Positions 26,383 to 35,453 are shown, numbered from the stretch's first letter. The stretch is 64,000 nucleotides of DNA from Planomonospora sp. ID67723 (GCF_015711605.1 NZ_JABTEZ010000001.1:586001-650000); one strand, 5' to 3'. Numbers and translations: made by a program. The notes: generated from the letters alone by a model not told the origin.

Positions 26383-27444
26383 ATGAGCCGTCTGAGGATC
26401 AGCAGGACCGGCGTGGCGGTCGTGGCGGCAGGGGCCGCCCTGACCGCATGCATGCCGTGGCAGAGCGAACCTGAGGACAAAAAGGTCACGGCCGCCGCCA
26501 AGGCGTCGGCGGCCGCGGCGGAGAAGGCGACCGCACTGAAGGCCAGGAAGGCCAGGGCGGCCAAGGCCAAGGCCAACGAGCTGGGCCAGATTCCCGTCCT
26601 GATGTACCACCGGGTGATCGAGAAACCGACGAACACGGATGACCGCACCCCCAAGCAGTTCCGCACGGAGCTGGAGCGGCTGGCCAAGGAGGGCTACGTC
26701 CCGATCACGGCGGCCGAGTACGTCACCGGGAAGATCGGTATCCCGGAGGGACGCCACCCGGTCGTCCTCACCTTCGACGACTCGTCACCGTCGCAGCTCA
26801 CCTTGGACGGGTCGGGCATGCCGGCGCCGGACACCGCCATCGGCATCCTGCAGGACGTCGCCAAGAACAACCCGGGGTTCCGCCCGGTGGCCACCTTCTA
26901 CGTGACGCGCGACATGTTCGGCAAGGCCACGCCCGAGGAGCAGACGCAGATGCTGATGTGGCTCCACGAGAACGGCTTCGACATCGGCAACCACACCAAG
27001 AACCACGAGAACCTGCTCGGCAAGCCGAAGAAGCAGGTGCACGACGAGATCGCCGCGGGGCACCGGCTCATCACCGACCTGATCCCCGCCAAGCCGGTGA
27101 CGCTGGCGCTGCCGTACGGCAACCAGCCGAGCACCAAGGAGTGGGGCCGCAAGGGCGCGTCGGGGAAGGTCTCCTACGACTACGGCGGGGTGTTCCTCGC
27201 CGGGTACACGCCCGGGGCCTCGCCGTTCAACAAGGACTTCGACCCGCTCGGCATCCCGCGGATCCGGTCGATGGACAAGAAGGGCGACTGCGTCAAGTTC
27301 TGCTCCACCGCCTGGCTCGACTGGCTGGAGAAGAACCCCGGCGAGCGCTTCACCTCGGACGGCGACGTCAGGACGGTCGCCTACCCGAAGTTCAAGGCCC
27401 CCTTCATGGCCAAGCGTTTCACCGGCTACGCCGTCGCCTACTAA
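26383..27444 (+). CDS. Polysaccharide deacetylase lipoprotein
   Basis: A 353-residue exported NodB-domain protein. Signal peptide with lipobox LTAC places a lipid on Cys23. An Ala/Lys-rich linker (residues 30-65) leads to the catalytic domain: IPVLMYHRV, motif 1 VVLTFDDS, motif 2 GNHTKNH, and LALPYG. These supply the catalytic base Asp and metal-binding Asp-His-His of CE4 deacetylases. Likely substrates are peptidoglycan or another N-acetylated glycan. The ATG at 26383 has GGGGAG upstream. Ten bp before menB. Confidence 0.92.
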   Translation: MSRLRISRTGVAVVAAGAALTACMPWQSEPEDKKVTAAAKASAAAAEKATALKARKARAAKAKANELGQIPVLMYHRVIEKPTNTDDRTPKQFRTELERLAKEGYVPITAAEYVTGKIGIPEGRHPVVLTFDDSSPSQLTLDGSGMPAPDTAIGILQDVAKNNPGFRPVATFYVTRDMFGKATPEEQTQMLMWLHENGFDIGNHTKNHENLLGKPKKQVHDEIAAGHRLITDLIPAKPVTLALPYGNQPSTKEWGRKGASGKVSYDYGGVFLAGYTPGASPFNKDFDPLGIPRIRSMDKKGDCVKFCSTAWLDWLEKNPGERFTSDGDVRTVAYPKFKAPFMAKRFTGYAVAY

Positions 27445-27454
27445 TCTGTCCCGG

Positions 27455-28363
27455 ATGACAGGCATGATCTCTGAGCTGTTCGACCCGGCGGCGTGGCGTG
27501 AGGTCGAGGGATTCGACTTCACCGACATCACCTACCACCGCGCAGTGGACCACGGGACGGTGCGCATCGCGTTCAACCGGCCCGAGGTCCGCAACGCGTT
27601 CCGGCCGTCGACGGTGGACGAGCTCTACCGCGCGCTCGACCACGCCCGGATGAGCAGCGACGTGGGCTGCGTGCTCCTCACCGGCAACGGTCCCTCGCCG
27701 AAGGACGGCGGGTGGGCGTTCTGCTCCGGCGGCGACCAGCGCATCCGGGGGCGCGACGGCTACAGGTACGCCGCCGGGGAGACCGCCGAGAGCGTCGACC
27801 CGGCGCGCGCGGGCCGCCTGCACATCCTGGAGGTCCAGCGGCTCATCCGGTTCATGCCGAAGGTCGTGATCTGCGTGGTGCCGGGCTGGGCGGCGGGCGG
27901 CGGGCACAGCCTGCACGTGGTGGCCGACCTGACGCTCGCCAGCCGCGAGCACGCCCGGTTCAAGCAGACCGACGCCGACGTGGCCAGCTTCGACGGCGGG
28001 TACGGCTCCGCCTACCTCGCCCGCCAGGTGGGCCAGAAGTTCGCCCGCGAGATCTTCTTCCTCGGCGACACCTACAGCGCCGAGGACGCCCACCGGATGG
28101 GCATGGTCAACGCCGTGGTGCCGCACGCGGAGCTGGAGAAGACCGCGCTGGAGTGGGCCAGGAAGGTCAACGGCAAGAGCCCGATGGCCCAGCGCATGCT
28201 GAAGTACTCCTTCAACCTGGTCGACGACGGCCTCGTCGGCCAGCAGCTCTTCGCGGGTGAGACCACCCGCCTGGCCTACATGACCGACGAGGCGGTCGAG
28301 GGCCGCGACTCGTTCCTGGAGAAGCGGGATCCCGACTGGAGCCCCTTCCCGTGGTACTTCTGA
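27455..28363 (+). CDS. menB: 1,4-dihydroxy-2-naphthoyl-CoA synthase
   Basis: A 302-residue crotonase-fold enzyme that closes the second ring in menaquinone synthesis (o-succinylbenzoyl-CoA to DHNA-CoA). Signatures: FNRPEVRNAFRP, GWAFCSGGDQRIRGRDGYRY, VVPGWAAGGGHSLHVVADLTLAS, and FKQTDADVASFDGGYGSAYLARQVG, which includes the Asp/Tyr region specific to MenB. Length is normal for the family. No other men gene is in the window. It follows the deacetylase by ten bp, perhaps by read-through rather than function. Confidence 0.95.
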   Translation: MTGMISELFDPAAWREVEGFDFTDITYHRAVDHGTVRIAFNRPEVRNAFRPSTVDELYRALDHARMSSDVGCVLLTGNGPSPKDGGWAFCSGGDQRIRGRDGYRYAAGETAESVDPARAGRLHILEVQRLIRFMPKVVICVVPGWAAGGGHSLHVVADLTLASREHARFKQTDADVASFDGGYGSAYLARQVGQKFAREIFFLGDTYSAEDAHRMGMVNAVVPHAELEKTALEWARKVNGKSPMAQRMLKYSFNLVDDGLVGQQLFAGETTRLAYMTDEAVEGRDSFLEKRDPDWSPFPWYF

Positions 28364-28454
28364 CCTGCCGCGGCTGACCCGCCACAGCAGCCTGGCAGCG
28401 TCCCTTCGGCGCATGCCGTCCTCGCCCGCCGCGAGGATGCGGCAAGCTGGGGCG

Positions 28455-29492
28455 GTGGCGAAGCTTGACCGGCGGGTCGTGGAGGCGGCGGAGGCCGCCC
28501 TCGCGCAGCGGAAGTTCGTGACCGCGATCGACGTGCTCACCGGCGTGCGCTGGCTGCACGCCCGGCACGTGGACACCTGGCGGCAGGGCCGGGCGGCCGC
28601 GCTGGAGCAGCTCGCGGCCGTGGACGGCGCAAAGATGACCGACGCGGTGGCGATCCTGCGGCGGTGGGCCGAGGAGCGGGGGCTCACGCCCAGCGAGACC
28701 CCCTACCTCTCGGCTGCCCGCGACCGGGGCCCGCTCCGCTTCCTCTCGCAGGGAGACGACACCGCCTTCCGGGTGCACTGGATCTCCCCGGAGATGAGCG
28801 AGGCGCGGCGCAGGCGGCTCGCCGAACGGCAGAGCAAGGCGCCCGACCTGACGGTGGTCGAGCCGCTCACGGCGTGGGAGTGCGCGGACTGCCGCGGGAC
28901 CGGCCCCTACCTGATCATGGAGGACGGTGATCCCCGCTGCCTGACCTGCGCGGACCTGGACCACCTGGTCCTCCTCCCCGCGGGCAACGCGGCGCTCAGC
29001 CGCCGGGCGAAGAAGGAGAGCGGGCTGGCCGCCGTGGTGGTCCGCTTCAACCCCCGGCGCAAGCGGTACGAACGCCTGGGGATCCTGGTGGAGGAGGCCG
29101 CGCTGGCGCTGGCCGAGGAGCAGTGCCTGGCCGACGAGGAGGTACGGCTGCGCCGCCGCGAGCGCGACCGGGAACGGCGGGCCGATGAGGATGTGCGGTT
29201 CCAGGCCGGGATGGCCGGGGAGATCCTCCGGATGTTCCCCGGCTGCCCGCCCGAGCGGGCCGGGGAGATCGCCCGGCATGCCGGGGAGCGGGGCAGCGGC
29301 CGGGTGGGGCGTACGGCCGCCGCCCGGGTCCTCGACGAGAACGCCGTCACACTCGCCGTGATCGCCTCGGTGCGGCACCTCGACACCGACTACGACCGGC
29401 TGCTGATGGCGGGCGTGCCCCGGGCCGAGGCCCGGGACCGGATCCGGTCCGCCGTCGACCGGGTGCTCGCCGGCTGGCGGCGCTCCGGCTGA
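28455..29492 (+). CDS. DUF2293-domain protein
   Basis: About 345 residues. The C-terminal part EILRMFPGCPPERAGEIARHAGERGSGRVGRT is the DUF2293 signature. The middle has a zinc-ribbon-like pair (CADCRGTG and CLTCADLDH), followed by a basic, charged helical stretch. The mix suggests nucleic-acid binding but no function is known. The GTG at 28455 is favoured because homologous-looking sequence starts there; ATGs at 28437 and 28413 are in frame. Confidence 0.8.
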   Translation: MAKLDRRVVEAAEAALAQRKFVTAIDVLTGVRWLHARHVDTWRQGRAAALEQLAAVDGAKMTDAVAILRRWAEERGLTPSETPYLSAARDRGPLRFLSQGDDTAFRVHWISPEMSEARRRRLAERQSKAPDLTVVEPLTAWECADCRGTGPYLIMEDGDPRCLTCADLDHLVLLPAGNAALSRRAKKESGLAAVVVRFNPRRKRYERLGILVEEAALALAEEQCLADEEVRLRRRERDRERRADEDVRFQAGMAGEILRMFPGCPPERAGEIARHAGERGSGRVGRTAAARVLDENAVTLAVIASVRHLDTDYDRLLMAGVPRAEARDRIRSAVDRVLAGWRRSG

Positions 29493-29625
29493 CCCAGACC
29501 GCCCGGTCGACCGGCCGCGATGACGCCGGGCTCCGGATCCGTGGAGGACGCGGGGAGCTCACCGGGATCCGCGGGGTTCTGCGAGGATCCGGGAAACTGT
29601 CGGACCCCGTCCCCACAATGGGCCC

Positions 29626-30000
29626 ATGGAGAAGTGGCGTGAGATTCGCGAGACGCTGCGGGAGTTCGCCCTGCGGTTCCCCGAGGCCTACGAGGACCAC
29701 CCCTGGGGCGAGACGGTCGTCAAGGTCAACAAGAAGATCTTCGTCTTCCTCGGAGTCGAGGAGCCGACCGAGAAGTGGAGTCCCACGGTCGGGGTGAAGC
29801 TCCCGGAGTCGTCCGGTCACGCGCTGGCCGTGGAAGGTGTCACGCCCTCGGGATACGGCCTCGGCAAGGCGGGGTGGGTGACGATCCCGCTGACGGGCGC
29901 GCTGCCGGAGACCGAGGTGCTGCTCGACTGGGTCGAGGAGAGTTACCGGGCGGTGGCCCCGAAGAAGCTCGTCGCCAAGCTCGACCTCTCCGAGGGCTGA
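29626..30000 (+). CDS. MmcQ/YjbR-family protein
   Basis: A 124-residue CyaY-like fold protein: FPEAYEDHPWGETVVKVNKKIFVFL, GYGLGKAGWVTIPL, LLDWVEESYRAVAPKKL are the characteristic blocks. The family is called DNA-binding in databases from a structural similarity, with little experimental proof. Monocistronic; convergent with the TetR gene. Confidence 0.9.
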   Translation: MEKWREIRETLREFALRFPEAYEDHPWGETVVKVNKKIFVFLGVEEPTEKWSPTVGVKLPESSGHALAVEGVTPSGYGLGKAGWVTIPLTGALPETEVLLDWVEESYRAVAPKKLVAKLDLSEG

Positions 30001-30031
30001 CCCGCCCGGCCGGTCTTCGGAGTCGCGCAGG

Positions 30032-30628
30032 TCAGCCGGTTCGGAGCGCCTCCAGCATCCGGCCCAGCGCGGCTCTGGTGGAGGCCAGGTCCTCGGGGCC
30101 GGTCACGGAGGACGCCAGCCAGAGAGCCGCCTCGTTCATCGCCCCCGACAGCAGGTGGACCAGCGGTGCGACCGGCTGCGGGGCTACGATCCCCGCGTCG
30201 ACGAGGGCGGCCAGCTCGTCGGCGAGGTGCCGGGTCGAGTTGGCCTCGTCCATCGCCCGCCACTGGCTCCATCCCAGTACGGCGGGCCCTTCGACGAGCA
30301 TGATCCGCTGGATCTCCGGATCGGCCGTCGCGGTGAGGAATTCCTGGCAACCGGCGGTCAGCCGGACCCAAGGATCGTCGTGGGCGTCGGCGGCCGCGGC
30401 CACGCGCCGGCCCACCTCCTGCTGCGACTCCTCCAGGACGGCGCGGAACAGGTCGGCCTTGCCGGTGAAGTGGTGGTACAGCGCGCCCTTGGTCACCCCC
30501 GCGGCCCGGACGATCTCCGCCAGGCCCACCGCACCGTAACCGCGCTCCGCGAACAGGCGCCTGCCCTCCCGCAGCAGAGTATGCCGGGTCCGCTCCCGCC
30601 GCTGTGCGCGGACTCCGTCTTCCCGCAT
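30032..30628 (-). CDS. TetR-family transcriptional repressor
   Basis: A 198-residue repressor. N-terminal HTH: LFAERGYGAVGLAEIVRAAGVTKGALYHHFTGKADLFRAVLEE. The C-terminal ligand-binding domain has many Trp and Ala, with no assignable ligand. The ATG at 30628 has AAGGGA upstream. Two palindromes directly upstream, shared with the divergent VOC gene, make it an autoregulated local repressor. Confidence 0.94.
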   Translation of the reverse strand: MREDGVRAQRRERTRHTLLREGRRLFAERGYGAVGLAEIVRAAGVTKGALYHHFTGKADLFRAVLEESQQEVGRRVAAAADAHDDPWVRLTAGCQEFLTATADPEIQRIMLVEGPAVLGWSQWRAMDEANSTRHLADELAALVDAGIVAPQPVAPLVHLLSGAMNEAALWLASSVTGPEDLASTRAALGRMLEALRTG

Positions 30629-30648
30629 CGCGTCCCTTCCCATTGACA

Positions 30649-30692
30649 TACCAGTGGTACGTGAATAACGTCCTTCGCATACCAATGGTATG
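30649..30692. promoter_or_regulatory. Paired TetR operators
   Basis: TACCAGTGGTA (30649-30659) and CATACCAATGGTATG (30678-30692) are perfect odd palindromes sharing the core TACCANTGGTA. Their centres are 31 bp apart, about three helical turns, and they fill the gap between the TetR and VOC start codons. Confidence 0.9.
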
Positions 30693-30709
30693 TGAAATGG
30701 AGTTCAGGC

Positions 30710-31126
30710 ATGAAGTTGACCGGCTTCTATCCGGTGATCTGCACGGCGAGGCTGCAGGAGTCCCACGACTTCTACACTCGGCTGCTGGGTTTCGAGACGA
30801 CGTTCGAGGCCGACTGGTACGTCAGCCTGCGGCGGCAGGGGAATCCCGGCTACGAGCTCGCCCTCCTCGACCCCACCCACCCGACGGTTCCGGAGGGCCG
30901 CGGGACTCCCGCGCAGGGCCTGCTGCTCAACTTCGAGGTGGAGGACGTGGACGCGGAATGGGACCGGCTCGTCGTCGGCGAAGGGCTGCGCCCCGTCCTC
31001 GGACTGCGCAGCGAGGACTTCGGGCAGCGGCACTTCATCGTGGCCGACCCCGGCGGAGTCCTGATCGACGTCATCACGCCCATCGCCCCCGCCGAGGAGT
31101 ACGCCGGGCAGTACGTCGGCCGGTGA
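30710..31126 (+). CDS. VOC (glyoxalase-like) family protein
   Basis: A 138-residue protein of two beta-alpha-beta-beta-beta modules: [36 protein letters not shown] and [19 protein letters not shown]...[18 protein letters not shown]. Members are dioxygenases, lyases or drug-binding resistance proteins. Control by a TetR repressor suggests that a small molecule sensed by that repressor is sequestered or modified. The ATG at 30710 has GGAG seven bases upstream. Confidence 0.88.
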   Translation: MKLTGFYPVICTARLQESHDFYTRLLGFETTFEADWYVSLRRQGNPGYELALLDPTHPTVPEGRGTPAQGLLLNFEVEDVDAEWDRLVVGEGLRPVLGLRSEDFGQRHFIVADPGGVLIDVITPIAPAEEYAGQYVGR

Positions 31127-31327
31127 CGCCGATCGCCGCCTTTCGTGAGGAGTCCGGCCCGCGCCAGCAGTCCTAGGGTGCTTTGACCCGGCGGCCGTCG
31201 CATGACCGTGCGGGCGCGGGGGAAGGCGCGCGAGGTGACGGGCCCCGGCGCGCCGGCGCACATCACCACCGCGCCGGTCGGAGACCGCGGACCGGTGACA
31301 ATCCAAACGGCTATGAGGACCGCGGCA

Positions 31328-31981
31328 TCAGGGGGCGTCGTCCGGGCGGGCGGCGAGGATGCGGGTGAGCAGGCCCGTGAGGCCGGCCCGTTCCTCCGCC
31401 TCCAGCGGTGAGAACCACTCCCGTTCCCTGCGAGTCTGCTCGGCGAACGCCTCACGGACGGCCGTCTCGCCCCTGGCGGTCAGCGCGATCTCCACCGCGC
31501 GCCTGTCGTCGGGCACGGGACGCCGCTCGACGAGGCCGTCACGTTCCAGGGTGTTGACCGCGTTGGTCATCGCCGAGCGGGACATGGTGGAGATCTCGGC
31601 GAGCCTGGCCGGCTGGGTCGGGCCGAGCAGCCAGAGCTTGAACATCAGGCGGAAGCCGGCGAGCGTCCAGCCGCGCGGGCGGTGGATGCGCGTCTCCAGG
31701 TCCGTGACGAGCAGGTAGGCCAGCTGGAGCAGGCTGTAGGCCAGCTCGAAGGCCTCCGGGTCGGCCGGCGGCGGCATGGCGGCCAGCCGCTCCCGGGCGT
31801 ACGCGGCGTACCGGAGGTCCGGCCTGTCCCCCGTCCGCGCCTCCCCCGTCCGCGTCTCCCCTGCCCCCGCCCTCTCCGTCCGCGTGCCCCCCGCGCCCAC
31901 GGCCGCCGGGCCCGACGGCCCACCCCCGGCCCGTGCGTGCGGGCCTCCGTCCGGCGGCTCCACCGCTTCCGCTGATTCCAC
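31328..31981 (-). CDS. MarR-family transcriptional regulator
   Basis: The MarR core (about 145 residues) is clear: ELAYSLLQLAYLLVTDLETRI, LAEISTMSRSAMTNAVNTLERDGLVERRPVPDDRRAVEIALTARG covers the winged HTH, and SPLEAEERAGLTGLLTRIL the dimer helix. An Arg/Thr/Gly/Ala-rich N-terminus of about 60 residues is unusual. The start is uncertain: I use the GTG at 31981, while an ATG at 32032 lies inside the operator. It is divergent from the FAD monooxygenase operon that it probably controls. Confidence 0.85.
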   Translation of the reverse strand: MESAEAVEPPDGGPHARAGGGPSGPAAVGAGGTRTERAGAGETRTGEARTGDRPDLRYAAYARERLAAMPPPADPEAFELAYSLLQLAYLLVTDLETRIHRPRGWTLAGFRLMFKLWLLGPTQPARLAEISTMSRSAMTNAVNTLERDGLVERRPVPDDRRAVEIALTARGETAVREAFAEQTRREREWFSPLEAEERAGLTGLLTRILAARPDDAP

Positions 31982-32018
31982 CGGGCAAGTCTTGCGCAGA
32001 GGACCTCGCCGCGTGGAT

Positions 32019-32038
32019 ATTGTTATGGCCATAACAAT
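32019..32038. promoter_or_regulatory. MarR operator, perfect 20-bp palindrome
   Basis: ATTGTTATGGCCATAACAAT is fully symmetric and AT-rich in a GC-rich setting. It lies 15 bp before the monooxygenase start codon and upstream of the divergent MarR gene, so binding should shut both promoters. Confidence 0.9.
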
Positions 32039-32053
32039 CCGAAGGAGGCCTCC

Positions 32054-33223
32054 GTGCGCATCGTCATCGCAGGTGGCGGCATCGGCGGACTGGCCGCCGC
32101 GCTCAGCCTGCACGCCGCCGGGTTCGGGGATGTGACCGTCCACGAGGCCGCGCAGGAGATCCGCCCGCTGGGCGTGGGCATCAACCTGCTGCCCCACGCG
32201 GTGCGGGAGCTGACCGAGCTCGGCCTCGCCGACCGGCTGGCGGGGATCGGCGTGGCCACGGCCGAGCTGGCCTACTTCAACCGGTACGGCGCGGCCATCT
32301 GGTCCGAACCCCGGGGCTTGGACGCGGGTTACGCCTGGCCGCAGTACTCCGTGCACCGGGGACGGCTGCAGATGCTGCTGCTGGAGGCCGTGGCCGAGCG
32401 GCTCGGCCCGCAGGCCGTACGGACCGGGAGCAGGATCACCGGCCCGGGGGACGAGGACCTGCTGATCGGCGCGGACGGGATCCACTCGGCGGTCCGGGCC
32501 CGCCTGTTCCCCGGAGAGGGGCCGCCGCCGTGGAACGGACTGGTCCTGTGGCGCGGCATGACCTACGGCGAGCCCTTCCTGACCGGGCGATCCATGATCA
32601 TGGCCGGGGACGGCACGCAGAAGTTCGTGGCCTACCCGATCGAGACGGGCGGGCGCACGCTGATCAACTGGATCGCCGAGCGTCCCCTGGACCGCGAGGC
32701 CCCGGACCGGGGCGACTGGAACCGCCCGGCGGATCTGGCCGAAATCGGCCGGCACTTCGCGGACTGGCGCTTCGACTGGCTGGACGTGCCCCGGATCATC
32801 GCCGGAGCCGAGACCGCCTACGAATACCCCATGGTCGACCGCGACCCCCTGCCGCGCTGGACCTTCGGCGATGTCACGCTGCTGGGCGACGCGGCCCACG
32901 CGATGTACCCGATCGGCTCCAACGGCGCCTCCCAGGCGATCATCGACGCCCGCGTGCTGGCCCACGCGCTCGCCCGCGGCGACCTGGCGGCCTACGAGGC
33001 GCTGCGGCGTCCGGCCACGACCGCCCTGCAACTGGCGAACCGGCAGATGGGACCGGAGGTCGTGATGAAGCTCGCCCACGAGCGCGCGCCGGACGGGTTC
33101 GACGACATCGAGCAGGTCATCCCCCACGCGGAGCGCGCCGAGATCGCCGCCTCCTACAAGCGCACCGCGGGGTTCGACCCGGCCTCGCTCAACGAGCACC
33201 CGTCCTGGAGCGTCACGCGATGA
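32054..33223 (+). CDS. FAD-dependent aromatic-ring monooxygenase (PHBH-like)
   Basis: A 389-residue class A flavoprotein hydroxylase. FAD-binding GxGxxG is in IVIAGGGIGGLAAALSLHAAG; the DG motif is LLIGADGIHSAVRARLF; the second FAD motif is LLGDAAHAMYPIGSNGASQAIID. The C-terminus lacks an extra domain, as in 3-hydroxybenzoate or salicylate hydroxylase relatives. The substrate is unknown. GTG start behind AAGGAGG. It overlaps the DUF3237 gene (ATGA). Confidence 0.92.
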   Translation: MRIVIAGGGIGGLAAALSLHAAGFGDVTVHEAAQEIRPLGVGINLLPHAVRELTELGLADRLAGIGVATAELAYFNRYGAAIWSEPRGLDAGYAWPQYSVHRGRLQMLLLEAVAERLGPQAVRTGSRITGPGDEDLLIGADGIHSAVRARLFPGEGPPPWNGLVLWRGMTYGEPFLTGRSMIMAGDGTQKFVAYPIETGGRTLINWIAERPLDREAPDRGDWNRPADLAEIGRHFADWRFDWLDVPRIIAGAETAYEYPMVDRDPLPRWTFGDVTLLGDAAHAMYPIGSNGASQAIIDARVLAHALARGDLAAYEALRRPATTALQLANRQMGPEVVMKLAHERAPDGFDDIEQVIPHAERAEIAASYKRTAGFDPASLNEHPSWSVTR

Positions 33224-33726
33224 GACCCGATCCGTCCCCGGAACCGTCCCCCGGATCGGGCCGGAGCGCCGCCCCCGTGAACCTCGAACCGCTCGCCACC
33301 TTCCACGTGGAACTCGACCCGATCCTCGACCTGGGGGACTCGCAGTGGGGCCGCCGCCGGGTGATCAACATCGTGGGCGGTTCGTTCGAGGGCCCCCGGC
33401 TGTCCGGCGCCGTCCTGCCCGGCGGGGCCGACTGGCAGGTCGTGCACCCCGACGGCATGGCCAGCATCGACACCCGCTACACGCTGCGCACCCACGACGG
33501 CGCCCACCTCTACATCTCCACCACCGGGGTACGGCACGGCTCCCGGGAGGTCCTCGACCGCCTGGCCCGGGGGGAACCGGTGGACCCGGCGGAGTACTAC
33601 TTCCGGCTGTTCTGCCGCTTCGAGACCGGCGACGACCGCTACCTGTGGCTCAACCGGACCCTCGCCGTGGCCTCCGGGGCCCGCACCGCCGACGCCGTCC
33701 GCTACGACGCCTACACCCTCACCTGA
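33220..33726 (+). CDS. DUF3237-family protein
   Basis: A 168-residue protein. After a Pro/Ser-rich 20-residue start, the DUF3237 barrel runs to the end: LATFHVELDPILDLG, GRRRVINIVGGSFEGPRLSGAVLPGGADWQVVHPDG, DTRYTLRTHDGAHLYISTTGVRHG, YYFRLFCRFETGDDRYLWLNR. The family often sits next to flavin monooxygenases and esterases in aromatic-compound loci; its activity is not established. ATG overlaps the monooxygenase stop. Confidence 0.88.
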   Translation: MRPDPSPEPSPGSGRSAAPVNLEPLATFHVELDPILDLGDSQWGRRRVINIVGGSFEGPRLSGAVLPGGADWQVVHPDGMASIDTRYTLRTHDGAHLYISTTGVRHGSREVLDRLARGEPVDPAEYYFRLFCRFETGDDRYLWLNRTLAVASGARTADAVRYDAYTLT

Positions 33727-33800
33727 TCAGCCCACACCCGTCCGACCGACCCCGCATCCCAGCGCCCTCGTTCCGCCCCCCTCCCCCTGAGGAACCCGCG

Positions 33801-35408
33801 ATGCCGAAGCTGAACCGCTCCCCGCTGCCCCTCACCGCCGAGCACGACGCCCCCATGACCATGCGGGACGGCACGGTCCTGCGCGGTGATCTCTACCGAC
33901 CGGCGGAGGGCGGGCCGTTCCCCACACTGCTGGTCCGCACGCCGTACGGCGAACCCACGTTCCGGATGATCCCGAAGATCCCCGCGCTGGAGGCCGGGTT
34001 CGCGGTCGTGCTCCAGCACTGCCGGGGACGCGGCAGCAGTGACGGCGAGTTCCGGCCGTGGCTGGACGAGGGCCCCGACGGCCACGACACCATCGCCTGG
34101 ATCACCGCGCAGCCGTGGTCGAACGGCGAGGTCGTGATGAGCGGCATGTCCTACCTGGCGGGATGCGCGCTCCAGGCGGCGGCGACGCGCCCGCCGGGGC
34201 TGAAGGCGGTGGTCGCCTCGATGACCCCGCACGACTTCCACGACGGCCTGAAGTACCACGGCGGGGCGTTCGCGCTGGGCTCGGCCCTGGGCTGGGGCGC
34301 GGCGCAGGCGCTGCTCGGGCTGCTGCACGGCATGGAGGCCGGTGAGGACGCCGCGAAGACGGGCGCAGGGTTCGGCGCGCTCCTGCCCGTGCTGGGCGAC
34401 CAGGCCACCGCGGCCCGCACCCTCCCGACGGGCGACATCCCCGGCATCCCGTGGTGGCGCGACTGGACCTCGCACCCGGAGCGCGACGCGTACTGGCAGG
34501 AACTCGCCGAGACCCTGCGGCACGACCGGATCGAGGTACCGGTCATGCACGTCGCGGGCTGGTTCGACCTGTTCCTGGCCGGGACGCTGGAGAACCACCG
34601 CCGCCTGGGCGGCCCGCTGGTCATCGGCCCCTGGTCCCACCTGGCACCGGGCGCCTCGGGCACCGGGCGGCTGGACTTCGGGTTCTCCGCCTCGGCGCAG
34701 GCGATCCGGCTGGAGAACCGGCAGCTGGCCTTCCTGAAGGGTGAGGACACCGGCCCCGCCGTGAAGATCTTCGTGATGGGCGACAACGTCTGGCGGGACG
34801 AGGAGGCCTGGCCGCCGGCCCGCGCGGTGGAGACCCGCTACCACTTCCACTCCGACGGCCTGCTGTCGCCCGCCGCCCCCGCGGCCACGGCTCCGTGCAC
34901 GTTCACCTTCGATCCCCGCGACCCCGTCCCGACGGTCGGCGGCCCGCTCCTGCTGCCCGACCCCACCAACGTCGGGCCCCAGGACCAGCGTGACGTCGAG
35001 CTCCGCTCGGACGTGCTCTGCTTCACCACCGACGTCCTCACCGAGGACATCGAGGTCACCGGGCCGGTGGCCGTGACACTGCACGCCTCCACCTCGGCGG
35101 CGGGCACCGACTGGACCGCGAAGCTGGTCGACGTGTATCCCGACGGCCGGGCCATGAGCGTGATCGACGGCATCGTCCGGGCCTCGGCGCCGTCCGGGGT
35201 CCACGAGATCGACCTCGTCGCCACCAGTCAGGTCTTCAAGGCCGGTCACCGCATCCGCGTCGAGATCTCCAGCTCCAACTTCCCCCGCTTCGACCGCAAC
35301 CCCGGCACCGGCGGCCCCTGCGCCGGGGCGACCGAGGCGGACCTGGTGGTGCAGCACCAGACCGTCTTCCCCGGCTCCTTCATCACCCTTCCGGTCATCC
35401 CCCGCTGA
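33801..35408 (+). CDS. CocE/NonD-family serine hydrolase
   Basis: A 535-residue alpha/beta hydrolase of the cocaine-esterase / X-Pro dipeptidyl-peptidase type. MTMRDGTVLRGDLYRP opens the fold; QHCRGRGSSDGEF is the oxyanion region; nucleophile Ser lies in SGMSYLAG; the Asp in GWFDLFL; the His in GPWSH. The C-terminal jelly roll (about 340-535) completes the family architecture. No signal peptide, so it is cytoplasmic. It follows DUF3237 by 74 bp, third in the MarR-controlled unit, and could cleave an ester or amide before or after ring hydroxylation. Confidence 0.93.
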   Translation: MPKLNRSPLPLTAEHDAPMTMRDGTVLRGDLYRPAEGGPFPTLLVRTPYGEPTFRMIPKIPALEAGFAVVLQHCRGRGSSDGEFRPWLDEGPDGHDTIAWITAQPWSNGEVVMSGMSYLAGCALQAAATRPPGLKAVVASMTPHDFHDGLKYHGGAFALGSALGWGAAQALLGLLHGMEAGEDAAKTGAGFGALLPVLGDQATAARTLPTGDIPGIPWWRDWTSHPERDAYWQELAETLRHDRIEVPVMHVAGWFDLFLAGTLENHRRLGGPLVIGPWSHLAPGASGTGRLDFGFSASAQAIRLENRQLAFLKGEDTGPAVKIFVMGDNVWRDEEAWPPARAVETRYHFHSDGLLSPAAPAATAPCTFTFDPRDPVPTVGGPLLLPDPTNVGPQDQRDVELRSDVLCFTTDVLTEDIEVTGPVAVTLHASTSAAGTDWTAKLVDVYPDGRAMSVIDGIVRASAPSGVHEIDLVATSQVFKAGHRIRVEISSSNFPRFDRNPGTGGPCAGATEADLVVQHQTVFPGSFITLPVIPR

Positions 35409-35419
35409 GAGGGCGGACG

Positions 35420-35451
35420 CGCGGGACCCGCCGGGGCGGGCAGGTCCCGCG
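35420..35451. terminator. Bidirectional hairpin
   Basis: A 9-bp stem (35420-35428 with 35443-35451) lies between the CocE-type gene and the convergent LysE-type gene. Confidence 0.6.
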
Positions 35452-35453
35452 GA

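Noticed and set aside
29493-29625. Three GGATCCG copies between the DUF2293 and YjbR genes
   Set aside because: Short, irregularly spaced and partly part of GC-rich background; no symmetry or position suggests an operator.
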